Assembly: GCA_002293535.1 (NCBI GenBank)
Contig: DBDK01000007.1
Span: 37,957-101,956, forward strand
DNA from: Alistipes sp. UBA934
GTDB lineage: Bacteria; Bacteroidota; Bacteroidia; Bacteroidales; Rikenellaceae
DNA: 64,000 bases
Reading direction: 5' to 3'
Positions 27,097 through 35,668 of the stretch are shown here, in pieces. Numbering within the stretch: position 1 is the stretch's first letter; every line of letters begins with the position of its first letter. The notes under the pieces are model-generated. The model did no database searches. It worked only from the letters and a program-made list of their open reading frames with translations, and was not told the origin of the DNA. Position numbers and translations under genes: made by a program.

Positions 27097-28238
27097 TGGG
27101 CGCAGGAGTGCGGTCAGGGGGCTCTAATGGAGTGCGGCGGATCACTAACGAGGTACGTATAGGGCTGGTGATGATCGGTGGCGGCTTGGACGGCCTTCGT
27201 GAGCCAAATCCTGTGGCCGTGCAGTCGATGTGCGATACAGATACCAACGATATCGAAGCCTCTGTAGCTCAGATAGGTAGATTGCGCGAGGCGGGTTGCC
27301 GGATAGTGCGACTGACCACGCAAGGGATGTGCGAAGTGGAGAGTATGCGCGAGATTACGCGGAGGGTGAGGGAGGCTTGGCCCGATGTGGCTTTGGTTGC
27401 AGATGTGCATTTTCAACCGGCTGTTGCTCTGGCACTTGCCGGCGTGGTCGATAAGGTTCGAATCAATCCGGGAAATTATGGCGATCCTGCGAAGAACGGT
27501 GCTTTTGCGGAGCTGGTCGATCGCTGTCGCGAAACTGGCACGGCGATACGGATAGGGGTAAATCACGGGTCGCTTTCGGGAGATGTGGAGGCGATGGTTG
27601 CAGGGGCGATGGAGTTTCTGAAAGTGTGTCGCGAGCGGAATTTCGATCAGGTAGTGGTGTCTATGAAAGCCTCCGGCGTGAGTGTGATGGTGGAAGCCTA
27701 TCGGAAGTTAGTGGAGGCGATGGATGCCGAAACTAAGGCCGGCCGCCCGATGAAATATCCTATGCATCTGGGAGTTACAGAAGCAGGCAATGGGCTCGAA
27801 GGAAGAATGAAATCGGCCGTGGGAATAGGTGCACTGCTGGTGGACGGGATCGGTGACACGATCCGTGTGTCGCTAACCGAGCCGCCGGAAAACGAAATAC
27901 CTGTGGCTCAGGCGATTCTGCAAGCCTGTGGGCTCGACAGTTCGAGAGCCGAATTTATTGCCTGTCCGGGCTGTGGGAGGACGCTATTTGAATTGGGCCC
28001 TGTATTAGAGCGAGTTAAAGCTGCCACGGCGCATCTGGGAGGATTGAAGATCGCCGTGATGGGCTGCATTGTGAACGGCCCAGGCGAGATGGCCGATGCG
28101 GATTACGGCTATGTGGGGGCCGGGCCGGGCCGGGTTACACTCTACAGAGGGCGCGAAGTTGTAAAGCGAGATATTGCTGATACAGAGGCGCTTGAAGCCT
28201 TGCTCGACCTGCTTCGTGGAGATGGACACGAGTGTTAG
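27096..28238 (+). CDS. ispG: 4-hydroxy-3-methylbut-2-enyl diphosphate synthase, domain-deleted form
   Basis: Iron-sulfur enzyme of the MEP isoprenoid pathway, reducing MEcPP to HMBPP. The TIM-barrel half (VAVQSMCDTDT, VADVHF, VRINPGN, HLGVTEAG) and the cluster half (CPGCGRTLFEL with GCIVNGPGEMADADYGYVG) are intact, with three cysteines and the conserved glutamate. The sequence flavour is that of the long (~600 residue) Bacteroidetes/plant form, but there are only about 30 residues between SLTEPPENEIPV and FIACPGCG, where that form has its extra domain. It starts with a TAATG overlap. Confidence 0.94.
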   Translation: MGAGVRSGGSNGVRRITNEVRIGLVMIGGGLDGLREPNPVAVQSMCDTDTNDIEASVAQIGRLREAGCRIVRLTTQGMCEVESMREITRRVREAWPDVALVADVHFQPAVALALAGVVDKVRINPGNYGDPAKNGAFAELVDRCRETGTAIRIGVNHGSLSGDVEAMVAGAMEFLKVCRERNFDQVVVSMKASGVSVMVEAYRKLVEAMDAETKAGRPMKYPMHLGVTEAGNGLEGRMKSAVGIGALLVDGIGDTIRVSLTEPPENEIPVAQAILQACGLDSSRAEFIACPGCGRTLFELGPVLERVKAATAHLGGLKIAVMGCIVNGPGEMADADYGYVGAGPGRVTLYRGREVVKRDIADTEALEALLDLLRGDGHEC

Positions 28239-28910
28239 ATGGTAATCTTGCCGACGACATATTTGGGTGGAACAGAGTGGTTTAGGTGGCTTGCACGTGG
28301 AGGAGGCGGGAACTTCGGTGGCGTCGGTGTGTGTGTGATCGATGTGGGTGAAAATTGGGTGAAGCAGACTGCGCGAAATCGCTGTGAGATAATGACTTCC
28401 GGTGGGGTGACTACGCTAACCGTGCCGGTGTATGGGGGGAACCAGGGCGGCCAACCGGGAGCAACGAAGATTGCGACAAAGGATGTGCGGATAGACAATT
28501 CCAAGCGCTGGCAACATCAGCACTGGGTGTCGCTGGTGTCGGCGTACAAAAAATCACCGTTTTTCGATCACTATGAAGGCCGTTTCGCGCCGATCTACAA
28601 CGAGAAAAAGTTCAATTTTTTAACTGACCTGAACGCGGAATTGTTAAATATTTTAACTTCGATCCTGAAGTTAGGGGATGGTGTGCAAATATCTGAAAAT
28701 TACGTGATTGCAGAGCCGGATGATGTGGATTTACGAGGAAAAAAGGCGCTACGAAGGTTAAATAATTTAACTTCGAGCGAAGGAAATATCGAGGGTTACA
28801 CTCAAGTTTTTTCCGACCGAGAGGAGTTCGTCGAGGGACTTTCGATAGTAGATCTGCTGTTCTGTGAAGGGCCGGCGGCGCGCGATTACTTGGCCCAGGC
28901 TTCCTTGTAG
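28239..28910 (+). CDS. WbqC-family protein
   Basis: 223 residues matching the WbqC-like family, which is frequent in Bacteroidetes and often linked to surface polysaccharide loci. Recognised by the LPTTYLGGTEWFRWLA start, the N-R-C-E-I segment, TVPVYGG, DVRIDNSKRWQHQHW and SPFFDHYEGRFAPIY. The biochemical role is not established. The ATG follows the ispG stop without a gap. The 3' half is more AT-rich than its neighbours and holds a perfect 15-base palindrome (GTTAAATAATTTAAC, about 28757-28771). The 3' end overlaps the convergent GH2-like gene by 25 bases. Confidence 0.82.
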   Translation: MVILPTTYLGGTEWFRWLARGGGGNFGGVGVCVIDVGENWVKQTARNRCEIMTSGGVTTLTVPVYGGNQGGQPGATKIATKDVRIDNSKRWQHQHWVSLVSAYKKSPFFDHYEGRFAPIYNEKKFNFLTDLNAELLNILTSILKLGDGVQISENYVIAEPDDVDLRGKKALRRLNNLTSSEGNIEGYTQVFSDREEFVEGLSIVDLLFCEGPAARDYLAQASL

Positions 28911-30637
28911 AGGTAGAACGCGCCTTTGCGGTATTTACGGTCGAACGTGACGAGGCCCCGGTCGTCGATAGGGGAGACGGGCGAGCGAGCAGCCCCGAAA
29001 TCGAACATATTACCGACGAAAACTCCCCACAAACCGGGCGCATCGACCGCGAGGCGAAGGTACTCGCTGTGGACGAAAGTCTGCCAGTTTTCAGGATGGC
29101 TAAAGCCATCAGGATCAGGACGTTCGAGGCGCTCTGACTGATGGAAAATCGACCCCCCGGCACCATAAGAAATCCCTGCGCGAAGATGGCTCCAACCGCT
29201 ACGCAACTGCTCCAGCCACAAGGTCACTCCATCGGGCATACCACTGCGCCAACCGAAAGACAACTCGAACGAAATGAGGTCGGTGATGAAATTGATCTCG
29301 CCGTCCTGATTGCTACTTCCGGCAGTAAGACGCTGTGAATCAAGTTGATGGGCAAGATCATTAAGCTCACGGATCCAAGGCACGGGATCGCCCCAACGCC
29401 CGGAAACGCCAGAAAACAGACCCCACGCAACGATGCAGGGATGATTACGGAGCTGGGAGATCATCTCGATCAGTTGCTGCTTGCCGTTGGCCTTAAATAT
29501 TTCTGTATCAATGAAATCTATGTCAATAGGATAGGTGGCACCCAGGAACGGCAAATCGTTCCAAACCAACAGGCCCGCGCGGTCGCAAAGCTCGTAAAAA
29601 TATGGGGCGTGCTGACCGCCGAAAACACGAACCGCATTGGCGCCAAGTTCCTGAATCAGAGCTATATCCTCCTCGATTTGGAATGGGGTGAGAGCAGTGC
29701 CTACCATTGCTCGGTCGCGATGAACGATAACTCCGTGAATCTTAATCGGTTGGCCATTAAGAGTCAAATTATTTGCCGGGTCGATAGCGACAGTACGAAA
29801 GCCGTACTGGATTGATATATAGTCTGTTACCGCATCGTCGTCGCCTTTACTCAGCGTGACCTCTATATTATAGAGGTGTGGGTCGGCAGTGCCCTGCCAA
29901 AGGTGGGGAGAGGAGATGCTGAAGGGGATTTCAGTGGTGTTGGCGGCGACGGTGGCATCGAACGCAACGTGACCTCCGGAATCGAGGATGCGAAGCCGAA
30001 CACGGGCGTTTTTGGGCGTGTCTTTAGGCGCATCTTTAGGCGTGTCGAGAAGCGTGAGGCGCACCGTACCTTCTACCAAAACAGAGTCGAGGCGGGTTGT
30101 GGACACGAAAATGCCGTCGCCGCCATTGACCGAAGGAGAGACCGAAATTGGCTCACACACAATGAGTTCCACGTCGCGAAAAAGGCCACCATAGACATTC
30201 TCCTCGCCGGCCGTGGGAAGAATATCGAGCCGGGGAGCGTTGCTAACAATGATACGAAGAGAGTTGGACTGTCCAAAAGTCAGATAGTCAGTGAGTTCGA
30301 CCGTGAATGCAGAGCTGCCGCCGAGATGGGTGGAGATGTGACGTCCGCCCACGAAAACATCGGCGACGGAGGCCGCGCCGTGGGCCCGAAGAAACACCCG
30401 TTTACCGTTCCAATCGGAAGGTATATCGATGGATTTTAGATAGTTACCCTCGCCGCGAAAGTATCCTTTAGTCGCTGTGGCATTCCAGGTGTGTGGCAGA
30501 TTTACAACCGCTGCACCATCGGTGTGGGTGGCCTCTTCGGTGAAAAACGTCCAGCCGGCATTGAGATTGTAAACGCTTCGTGCAGAAGCATTTACGGCAA
30601 GAGAAAATATCGCCAGTATACAGATGAAACGTCTCAT
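28886..30637 (-). CDS. exported glycoside hydrolase family 2-like protein, probably catalytically dead
   Basis: About 583 residues: signal peptide (MRRFICILAIFSLAVNASA), sugar-binding jelly-roll domain (LNAGWTFF, VNLPHTWN), immunoglobulin-like domain, then a TIM barrel with HGVIVHRD and EELGANAVRVFGGQHAPYFYELCDRAGLLVWND, typical of GH2. The acid/base asparagine-glutamate expected after HPCIVAWGL is replaced (FSGVSG), and the nucleophile glutamate expected in ISEYGAG is missing (ISYGAG, plus strand near 29170). It is therefore likely a non-catalytic carbohydrate-binding relative. The start is 6 bases from a TAATTTTG box. Confidence 0.85.
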   Translation of the reverse strand: MRRFICILAIFSLAVNASARSVYNLNAGWTFFTEEATHTDGAAVVNLPHTWNATATKGYFRGEGNYLKSIDIPSDWNGKRVFLRAHGAASVADVFVGGRHISTHLGGSSAFTVELTDYLTFGQSNSLRIIVSNAPRLDILPTAGEENVYGGLFRDVELIVCEPISVSPSVNGGDGIFVSTTRLDSVLVEGTVRLTLLDTPKDAPKDTPKNARVRLRILDSGGHVAFDATVAANTTEIPFSISSPHLWQGTADPHLYNIEVTLSKGDDDAVTDYISIQYGFRTVAIDPANNLTLNGQPIKIHGVIVHRDRAMVGTALTPFQIEEDIALIQELGANAVRVFGGQHAPYFYELCDRAGLLVWNDLPFLGATYPIDIDFIDTEIFKANGKQQLIEMISQLRNHPCIVAWGLFSGVSGRWGDPVPWIRELNDLAHQLDSQRLTAGSSNQDGEINFITDLISFELSFGWRSGMPDGVTLWLEQLRSGWSHLRAGISYGAGGSIFHQSERLERPDPDGFSHPENWQTFVHSEYLRLAVDAPGLWGVFVGNMFDFGAARSPVSPIDDRGLVTFDRKYRKGAFYLYKEAWAK

Positions 30638-30643
30638 ACGACA

Positions 30644-30670
30644 CAAAATTAAGAAATTTTAGTAAATTCG
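30644..30670. promoter_or_regulatory. divergent promoter pair, GH2-like gene / cvpA
   Basis: Minus-strand TAATTTTG (30644-30651) and plus-strand TAAATTCG (30663-30670, one mismatch) lie 11 bases apart and face outward. Leaders would be 6 and 4 bases from box to start codon, so both transcripts are probably leaderless. Confidence 0.6.
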
Positions 30671-30674
30671 CCCT

Positions 30675-31046
30675 ATGAACTGGCTCGATATCGTGATAAT
30701 TTTGGTGTTGGTGCTTGCAGCGTGGCAAGGTTGGAAACAGGGAGTGATCGTGCAAGTGATTGGCATTGTTGCGATTATAGCAGGTGTCATACTTGCGAGG
30801 AACTACGGCACGAGTGTGGCTGGATTTGTGGCAATAATGTTGGGGGTGATCTTGGTGATTGTTTTGGTGGGACGGCTGACTCGCGGGTTGTTCAGAATCG
30901 TGGGGTTGGGAATTTTTGACAATATTCTTGGGGCCGTGTTCTCGGCGCTGAAGGTCTGGATAATCATTTTCTTGATTCTAAATCTGTTCGACATCGACAG
31001 TATTTTTAATAATACGCTATGGATCAAAGATTTGTGGCCACGGTAA
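30675..31046 (+). CDS. cvpA: CvpA-family membrane protein, short
   Basis: 123 residues with four predicted membrane segments (about 5-22, 26-42, 48-66 and 84-104). The start MNWLDIVIILVLVLAAWQGWKQGVI is characteristic of CvpA. The family is linked to envelope homeostasis; the molecular role is unclear. It is shorter than the usual ~160 residues because the C-terminal tail is missing, and its last 28 bases overlap rsgA. Confidence 0.82.
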   Translation: MNWLDIVIILVLVLAAWQGWKQGVIVQVIGIVAIIAGVILARNYGTSVAGFVAIMLGVILVIVLVGRLTRGLFRIVGLGIFDNILGAVFSALKVWIIIFLILNLFDIDSIFNNTLWIKDLWPR

Positions 31047-31957
31047 CGCGCTCTACGGGGAGTTGGTACGAGTGTCGGAGAGACGCTTCGAGCGGAGCCG
31101 CCGGTGGTTGCGAGGAGGTTTTTCGAGCGCGTTTGAGAGGAAAATTAAGGTTGGGAGGTTCGCGAGCAACGAATCCGGTAGTGGTGGGGGACAGGGTGGA
31201 ATGTGTCTATAGTGAAGGAGATGTGTGGATTGAAAAGGTGTTGCCTCGCAAAAATTATGTGATACGCCGTGCATCGAATCTGTCGAGGGAGTCGCATATA
31301 ATTGCTGCGAACGTTGATCAGGCGTTGGTGGTGGCGACGCTGGCCGCGCCTGTGACGAGTCAGGAGTTCATAGACCGATTTCTGGTGACCTGCGAAGCAT
31401 ACTCGATTCCGGTGACTATTGTGCTGAATAAGACCGACTTGGAGGTGCCGACGGAGCGGTTTGTCGAGGTGTACGAGAGAGCAGGCTATGAAGTGATGCA
31501 GATGTCGGCGCTTACGGGGCAGGGAGTGAGCGAGTTACGGGAGTTTTTGACAGGAAAAACGACTTTGATTTCGGGCAATTCAGGAGTGGGCAAATCGACT
31601 CTGATCAAGGCAATTGCACCGGATTTGGATGTGAGGATCGGCGAAATTTCGAGTGCAACGGGAAAAGGAAAACATACGACTACTTTTTCGCAGATGTATG
31701 AGTTAGGTTGCGGTACTTATGTTATTGATACTCCGGGAATTAAAGGATTCGGACTGATAGACATAGAGCCGGCAGAACTGGCGAGATATTTTCCCGATTT
31801 TGTGAGAGTGGCGCCAGACTGTGAATACTATAACTGTACGCATACGCACGAACCTAATTGTGCTGTGATTCAGGCAGTTGAAGCAGGGATAATTGGGGAA
31901 GAGCGATATGAGAGCTACCTGAAAATGTTGGAGGAAGATGGGAAACATCGGTCGTAA
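31019..31957 (+). CDS. rsgA: small ribosomal subunit biogenesis GTPase RsgA
   Basis: Circularly permuted GTPase acting late in 30S maturation. The 312 residues show an N-terminal OB fold (STGSWYECRRD, NPVVVGDRVE), NKTDLE (G4) before GNSGVGKST (G1) and DTPGIKGFG (G3), then a zinc knuckle (C-E-Y-Y-N-C-T-H-T-H-E-P-N-C). The OB fold carries about eight extra residues (ASSGAAGG) encoded near 31082-31110; the preceding DNA shares 11 bases (GACGCTTCGAG) with the recG insertion, in the same frame. The start lies inside cvpA; a GTG at 31034 is an alternative. Confidence 0.94.
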   Translation: MDQRFVATVTRSTGSWYECRRDASSGAAGGCEEVFRARLRGKLRLGGSRATNPVVVGDRVECVYSEGDVWIEKVLPRKNYVIRRASNLSRESHIIAANVDQALVVATLAAPVTSQEFIDRFLVTCEAYSIPVTIVLNKTDLEVPTERFVEVYERAGYEVMQMSALTGQGVSELREFLTGKTTLISGNSGVGKSTLIKAIAPDLDVRIGEISSATGKGKHTTTFSQMYELGCGTYVIDTPGIKGFGLIDIEPAELARYFPDFVRVAPDCEYYNCTHTHEPNCAVIQAVEAGIIGEERYESYLKMLEEDGKHRS

Positions 31958-31983
31958 CGACGACGGCGATTTATAGCTACGCA

Positions 31984-33288
31984 ATGAAGACACTCAGACA
32001 ACAATTTTTGGAGAACATAGGGCAGACGTCGGGTGGGCCGCTGGGGGTGGAGATCGAGCGAGCCGAAGGGGTATTTCTATGTACGCCGGCGAGTGAGCAA
32101 TATCCTGATGGACAGCGGATTTATGATCTGATTTCAGGGGTTTCGGTGAGTAATGTGGGGCACGGGCGAACGGAAGTCGTGGCGGCGGTTCAGGCACAGG
32201 TGGCCAGGTATATGCACGCGATGGTGTACGGGGAACTGATCGAAGCTCCGCAGGTAAAGTATGCGGCACGGTTGGCGGAATTGTTGCCGGAGCAGTTGCA
32301 GTCGGTGTATTTTGTGAATTCGGGAGCCGAGGCTATAGAGGGAGCGATGAAGCTTGCGAAGCGAGCGACGAGGGCCACTCGCGTCGAACTCGGAACGAGC
32401 GACGGTTCCCCCGCGAGGACTGTGACCGAGCGGCGGGAGATTTTGGCGTTCAGGAAAGCCTATCACGGCTCGACGCACGGGGCTTTGTCGCTAATGTCGA
32501 GTCCGGAAGGGGATGAATGGAAAAAGCCGTTCGAACCATTATTGGAAGAGGTAGACTGGCTGGAATTCAATGACCTGAAAGGACTTGCAAAGATAACAGA
32601 ACGGACGGCGGCGGTGATCGTGGAGCCGGTGCAGGGAGAAGGGGGAGTGAGAATTCCTGTGCCGGGATTTTTGGCAGCATTGCGGAAGAGGTGTGACGAA
32701 GTGGGGGCATTGCTGATATTTGACGAGATACAGACAGGAATGGGGCGGACAGGTCGGAACGCCGACGGCGGTGACAACGGCCTTTTTGCATTTGAGAAAT
32801 ATGGCGTTGTGCCTGATATTCTGTGCGTTGCAAAGGCGTTCGGAGGAGGGATGCCGCTGGGAGCGTTCATCTCGTCGAAAGAGCGGATGGGTTTGCTGTC
32901 GCACGATCCGGCATTGGGGCATATTACGACTTTCGGGGGTCATCCGGTCTGCTGTGCGGCAGGGCTGGCAGCCTTGGAAGTGATTCTGGGAGAGGGATTG
33001 CTGGAGAGTGTGGAGGCGAAAGGGGTTATGTTCGAGGAACTCATAGGAAAACACAAGGCAGTGAAAGAGATTCGGAGAGCAGGGCTGCTTATGGCGGTGG
33101 AGATGGGGAAAAATGTGGAGCCGCTGGTGCGAAGGCTGCTTGAAAAAGGGGTGATGAGCGACTGGTTTCTGTTCTGCGACACGGCGTTCAGGATCTCGCC
33201 GCCACTGACGATCAGCGAAGAAGAGATAAGGGAAGTGTGTGAAATTATTATCGAATGTTTAGATGAGCCGGAACCGGCATCGATTTAA
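31984..33288 (+). CDS. class III PLP aminotransferase with two in-frame insertions
   Basis: Fold-type I aminotransferase of the ornithine/acetylornithine group, 434 residues. Motifs seen: VNSGAEAIEGAMKLAKR, AYHGSTHG, IVEPVQGEGGV, DEIQTGMGRTG, the PLP lysine in CVAKAFGGGMPLGA, and TFGGHPVCCAAG. Two segments look inserted: about 19 residues between AMKLAKR and ILAFRKAYHG (DNA near 32370-32430), and eight residues (R-N-A-D-G-G-D-N) between GRTG and LFAFEKYG, which is a palindromic repeat copy. The amino donor cannot be told from the sequence. Confidence 0.9.
   Translation: MKTLRQQFLENIGQTSGGPLGVEIERAEGVFLCTPASEQYPDGQRIYDLISGVSVSNVGHGRTEVVAAVQAQVARYMHAMVYGELIEAPQVKYAARLAELLPEQLQSVYFVNSGAEAIEGAMKLAKRATRATRVELGTSDGSPARTVTERREILAFRKAYHGSTHGALSLMSSPEGDEWKKPFEPLLEEVDWLEFNDLKGLAKITERTAAVIVEPVQGEGGVRIPVPGFLAALRKRCDEVGALLIFDEIQTGMGRTGRNADGGDNGLFAFEKYGVVPDILCVAKAFGGGMPLGAFISSKERMGLLSHDPALGHITTFGGHPVCCAAGLAALEVILGEGLLESVEAKGVMFEELIGKHKAVKEIRRAGLLMAVEMGKNVEPLVRRLLEKGVMSDWFLFCDTAFRISPPLTISEEEIREVCEIIIECLDEPEPASI
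32378..32417 (+). repeat. palindromic in-frame insertion in the aminotransferase
   Basis: Outer arms CTCGCG (32378-32383) and CGCGAG (32412-32417) enclose nested shorter complementarities (CTCG-GAA-CGAG; GAAC and GTTC). It lies in the ~19-residue segment missing from the family pattern. It shares only the hexamer CGGAAC with the main repeat family, so it may be a different element. Confidence 0.4.
32753..32766 (+). repeat. interspersed palindromic repeat, aminotransferase copy
   Basis: Exact core GTCGGAACGCCGAC inside the coding region, read R-N-A-D-G. It sits in the loop between GMGRTG and LFAFEKYG, where homologues normally have two residues; the excess is about eight residues (24 bases), as in the M16 peptidase. 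Confidence 0.87.
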
Positions 33289-33297
33289 TTAATAATT

Positions 33298-34731
33298 ATG
33301 GCAGCAAATCCGGATAGTCTGGGGACGGAGAAGATAGGAAAGTTACTCGCGCGATATGCAGTGCCGGCGATAATCGCGATGGCCTCTATGTCGCTCTACA
33401 ACATAATTGACAGCGTTTTTATAGGCCACGCAGTGGGTGCAATGGCACTGTCGGGGCTGGCGATCGCACTACCGCTGATGAACATCTCGGCGGCGTTCGG
33501 CTCGATGATCGGGATCGGTTCGGCCGCGATTATCTCGATAAATCTGGGAGAAGGACGGCGCGAAAGGACATTTCACATACTTGGAAATCAGGTGATTATG
33601 AACCTGATTATCGGCGTTTCGCTAACGGTTATGGCGCTGATTTTTCTGGACGATATACTGAGAGTTTTCGGAGCGAGTGGCGAGACACTGCCCCACGCGA
33701 GGGAATTTATGGAGGTGATCTTGTTCGGGAACGTGATAACGCACCTGTTTTGGGGCCTGAACGAGGTGATGAGGGCGTCGGGCTATCCGCGAAAAGCTAT
33801 GGCACTGATGGTGACGGCGGTGGGACTTACGGCTGTGCTTAATGCGTTGTTTGTCTTTGGGTTAGACTGGGGAGTGAGAGGCTCGGCGGCAGCTACGATC
33901 TGTGCTCAGGCAGTGGCTCTGAGTCTGGAAATAGTGCATTTTTCGTCGAAAAAGAGTTTTCTACACTTCAGAAGGGGGATTTTCAGACTGTCGAGGAGGA
34001 TCGTGGGCGGGATAGTGTCGATCGGGGTGGCGCCGTTTTTGGTCAATTTTTGTTCGAGCATAGTGGTGATATTCGTGAACAGGGCGCTGATGACCACCGG
34101 TGGAGACCTGTATTCGGGAGGATATGGAGTGATGAACAGGGTGGTGATGCTGTTCGTGATGATATGCGCAGGGTTTAATCAGGGAATGCAACCGATCGTT
34201 GGGTATAACTTCGGTGCCAAAAAATATGACAGAGTGGTGAGGGCTTTGAGGGCGACGATCCTGTGTGCCGTGGGAGTGATGACGGTGGCATTTGTGCTGG
34301 GCGAACTGATTCCGGAAAGAATTGCGTGGCTGTTCGTGGGCGCGAGCGATCCGAACGCAGAAGAGCTGGTGACGATTGCAGCCAAGGCGATGAGAATCGT
34401 GATGATGCTCTTCCCGATAGTCGGTTTCCAAATAGTCACCTCTAACTTCTTTCAATACATAGGCAAGGCGCAAAAAGCGATCGTGTTGTCGATGACCAGG
34501 CAGATGCTGTTTCTGGTGCCGTTGCTGCTGGTGTTGCCCAGAATGTGGGGGCCGACGGGTGTGTGGCTCTCGTTTCCGATAGCCGATGCGGTGGCAAGCG
34601 GTTTGGCAGGGTTTTTGCTATTTTTTCAACTGAGAGAATTTAAGAAATTCTCGAAAAACTATGAAAAAACTGATTACGATTTGCGTGGCGCTGGGAGCGC
34701 TGACGGCTACGGCGAAAGAACCGGTGATTGA
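33298..34731 (+). CDS. MATE family multidrug/sodium efflux transporter
   Basis: 477 residues with twelve predicted membrane helices in two homologous halves, recognised by the YAVPAIIAMASMSLYNIIDSVFIGH start and the matching FLVNFCSSIVVIFVNRAL segment in the second half. Likely exports cationic compounds using a cation gradient; the substrate is unknown. The C-terminal ~24 residues are read across the beginning of the next gene, a 71-base overlap, which is unusually long and suggests a lost stop codon. Confidence 0.92.
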   Translation: MAANPDSLGTEKIGKLLARYAVPAIIAMASMSLYNIIDSVFIGHAVGAMALSGLAIALPLMNISAAFGSMIGIGSAAIISINLGEGRRERTFHILGNQVIMNLIIGVSLTVMALIFLDDILRVFGASGETLPHAREFMEVILFGNVITHLFWGLNEVMRASGYPRKAMALMVTAVGLTAVLNALFVFGLDWGVRGSAAATICAQAVALSLEIVHFSSKKSFLHFRRGIFRLSRRIVGGIVSIGVAPFLVNFCSSIVVIFVNRALMTTGGDLYSGGYGVMNRVVMLFVMICAGFNQGMQPIVGYNFGAKKYDRVVRALRATILCAVGVMTVAFVLGELIPERIAWLFVGASDPNAEELVTIAAKAMRIVMMLFPIVGFQIVTSNFFQYIGKAQKAIVLSMTRQMLFLVPLLLVLPRMWGPTGVWLSFPIADAVASGLAGFLLFFQLREFKKFSKNYEKTDYDLRGAGSADGYGERTGD

Positions 34732-35608
34732 AAAAGAGTTGTTGTATGACCAACATACTTTGGCGGATACGTACGATTACAACGGGACGACACGCGAATT
34801 TCAATATGACAAAATGAAGGAACGACTGGCGATGCTCGATTCGATCGAAGTACCGACAGTGTGGGACCAGGGAGGCGAGCCGAGGTGGGCGATACTGCAA
34901 AACCACAGGAACGAACACGGAACGGCGCCGCTGACCAAAGGTCACAAGACAGACGAATACCACTCAGTGGTAGATCGTTACGGAGTGATGAGAAACCAGT
35001 CCGTGCCGCTGTATGCCCAAGGGGAGCTGGGTAAAGAGGAGCCGGAGTGTTACGGCAGGGACGGTTCACTGGCGAGGATGAGAGGCTGGAATGCGGACTC
35101 GACCGCTTATGTGGTGGAGGTGTATAATGCGCCGGGAGTGTGGGAAGTGCCGACGAAATTCGTGAGGCAAATAGACGAAGGGGTGGAATTTACGAAAGTA
35201 GTAATGATCGACAGGCCGAACCAGAATATTGCGACGCTCGAAAAGGTGGATGACAAATGGCTCGTGAGAAGTATGAACCCCTGCTCTACGGGAGCACACA
35301 ACCCTCCCTTCCAGAGGCCGACGCCCCAAGGAGTGTTCGTGATACAAGATCGCCAACCGAAAATGTTCTATACGGGTGATGGGAATTCTACGATCGTGGG
35401 CTACGCACCCTGGGCAAGTCGGATAACGAACGGTGCGTATATGCACGGTGTGCCGGTGAATAATCCGAACGGGTCGATAATTGAGTTCAGCACGACACTC
35501 GGAACGACTCCGCGCTCACACGAGTGTGTTCGCAATGCCAGTTCGCACGCGAAATTTATCTACGACTGGGCGCCGGTGAGGGAAACGTTGGTGTTCGTGT
35601 ACGACTGA
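34661..35608 (+). CDS. exported L,D-transpeptidase (YkuD type)
   Basis: 315 residues with a signal peptide (MKKLITICVALGALTATA) and a C-terminal YkuD domain: PTPQGVFVIQ, AYMHGVPVN (histidine) and SHECVRN (catalytic cysteine; the usual glycine of SHGC is glutamate). Such enzymes make 3-3 crosslinks in peptidoglycan or attach proteins to it. The start overlaps the MATE gene, and a second L,D-transpeptidase follows. Confidence 0.82.
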   Translation: MKKLITICVALGALTATAKEPVIEKELLYDQHTLADTYDYNGTTREFQYDKMKERLAMLDSIEVPTVWDQGGEPRWAILQNHRNEHGTAPLTKGHKTDEYHSVVDRYGVMRNQSVPLYAQGELGKEEPECYGRDGSLARMRGWNADSTAYVVEVYNAPGVWEVPTKFVRQIDEGVEFTKVVMIDRPNQNIATLEKVDDKWLVRSMNPCSTGAHNPPFQRPTPQGVFVIQDRQPKMFYTGDGNSTIVGYAPWASRITNGAYMHGVPVNNPNGSIIEFSTTLGTTPRSHECVRNASSHAKFIYDWAPVRETLVFVYD

Positions 35609-35668
35609 TTTTGCACTGAGTCGGGGCGGTATGCAATTTTTAGGTCGCGGCGTGCGTTTATATGACGT

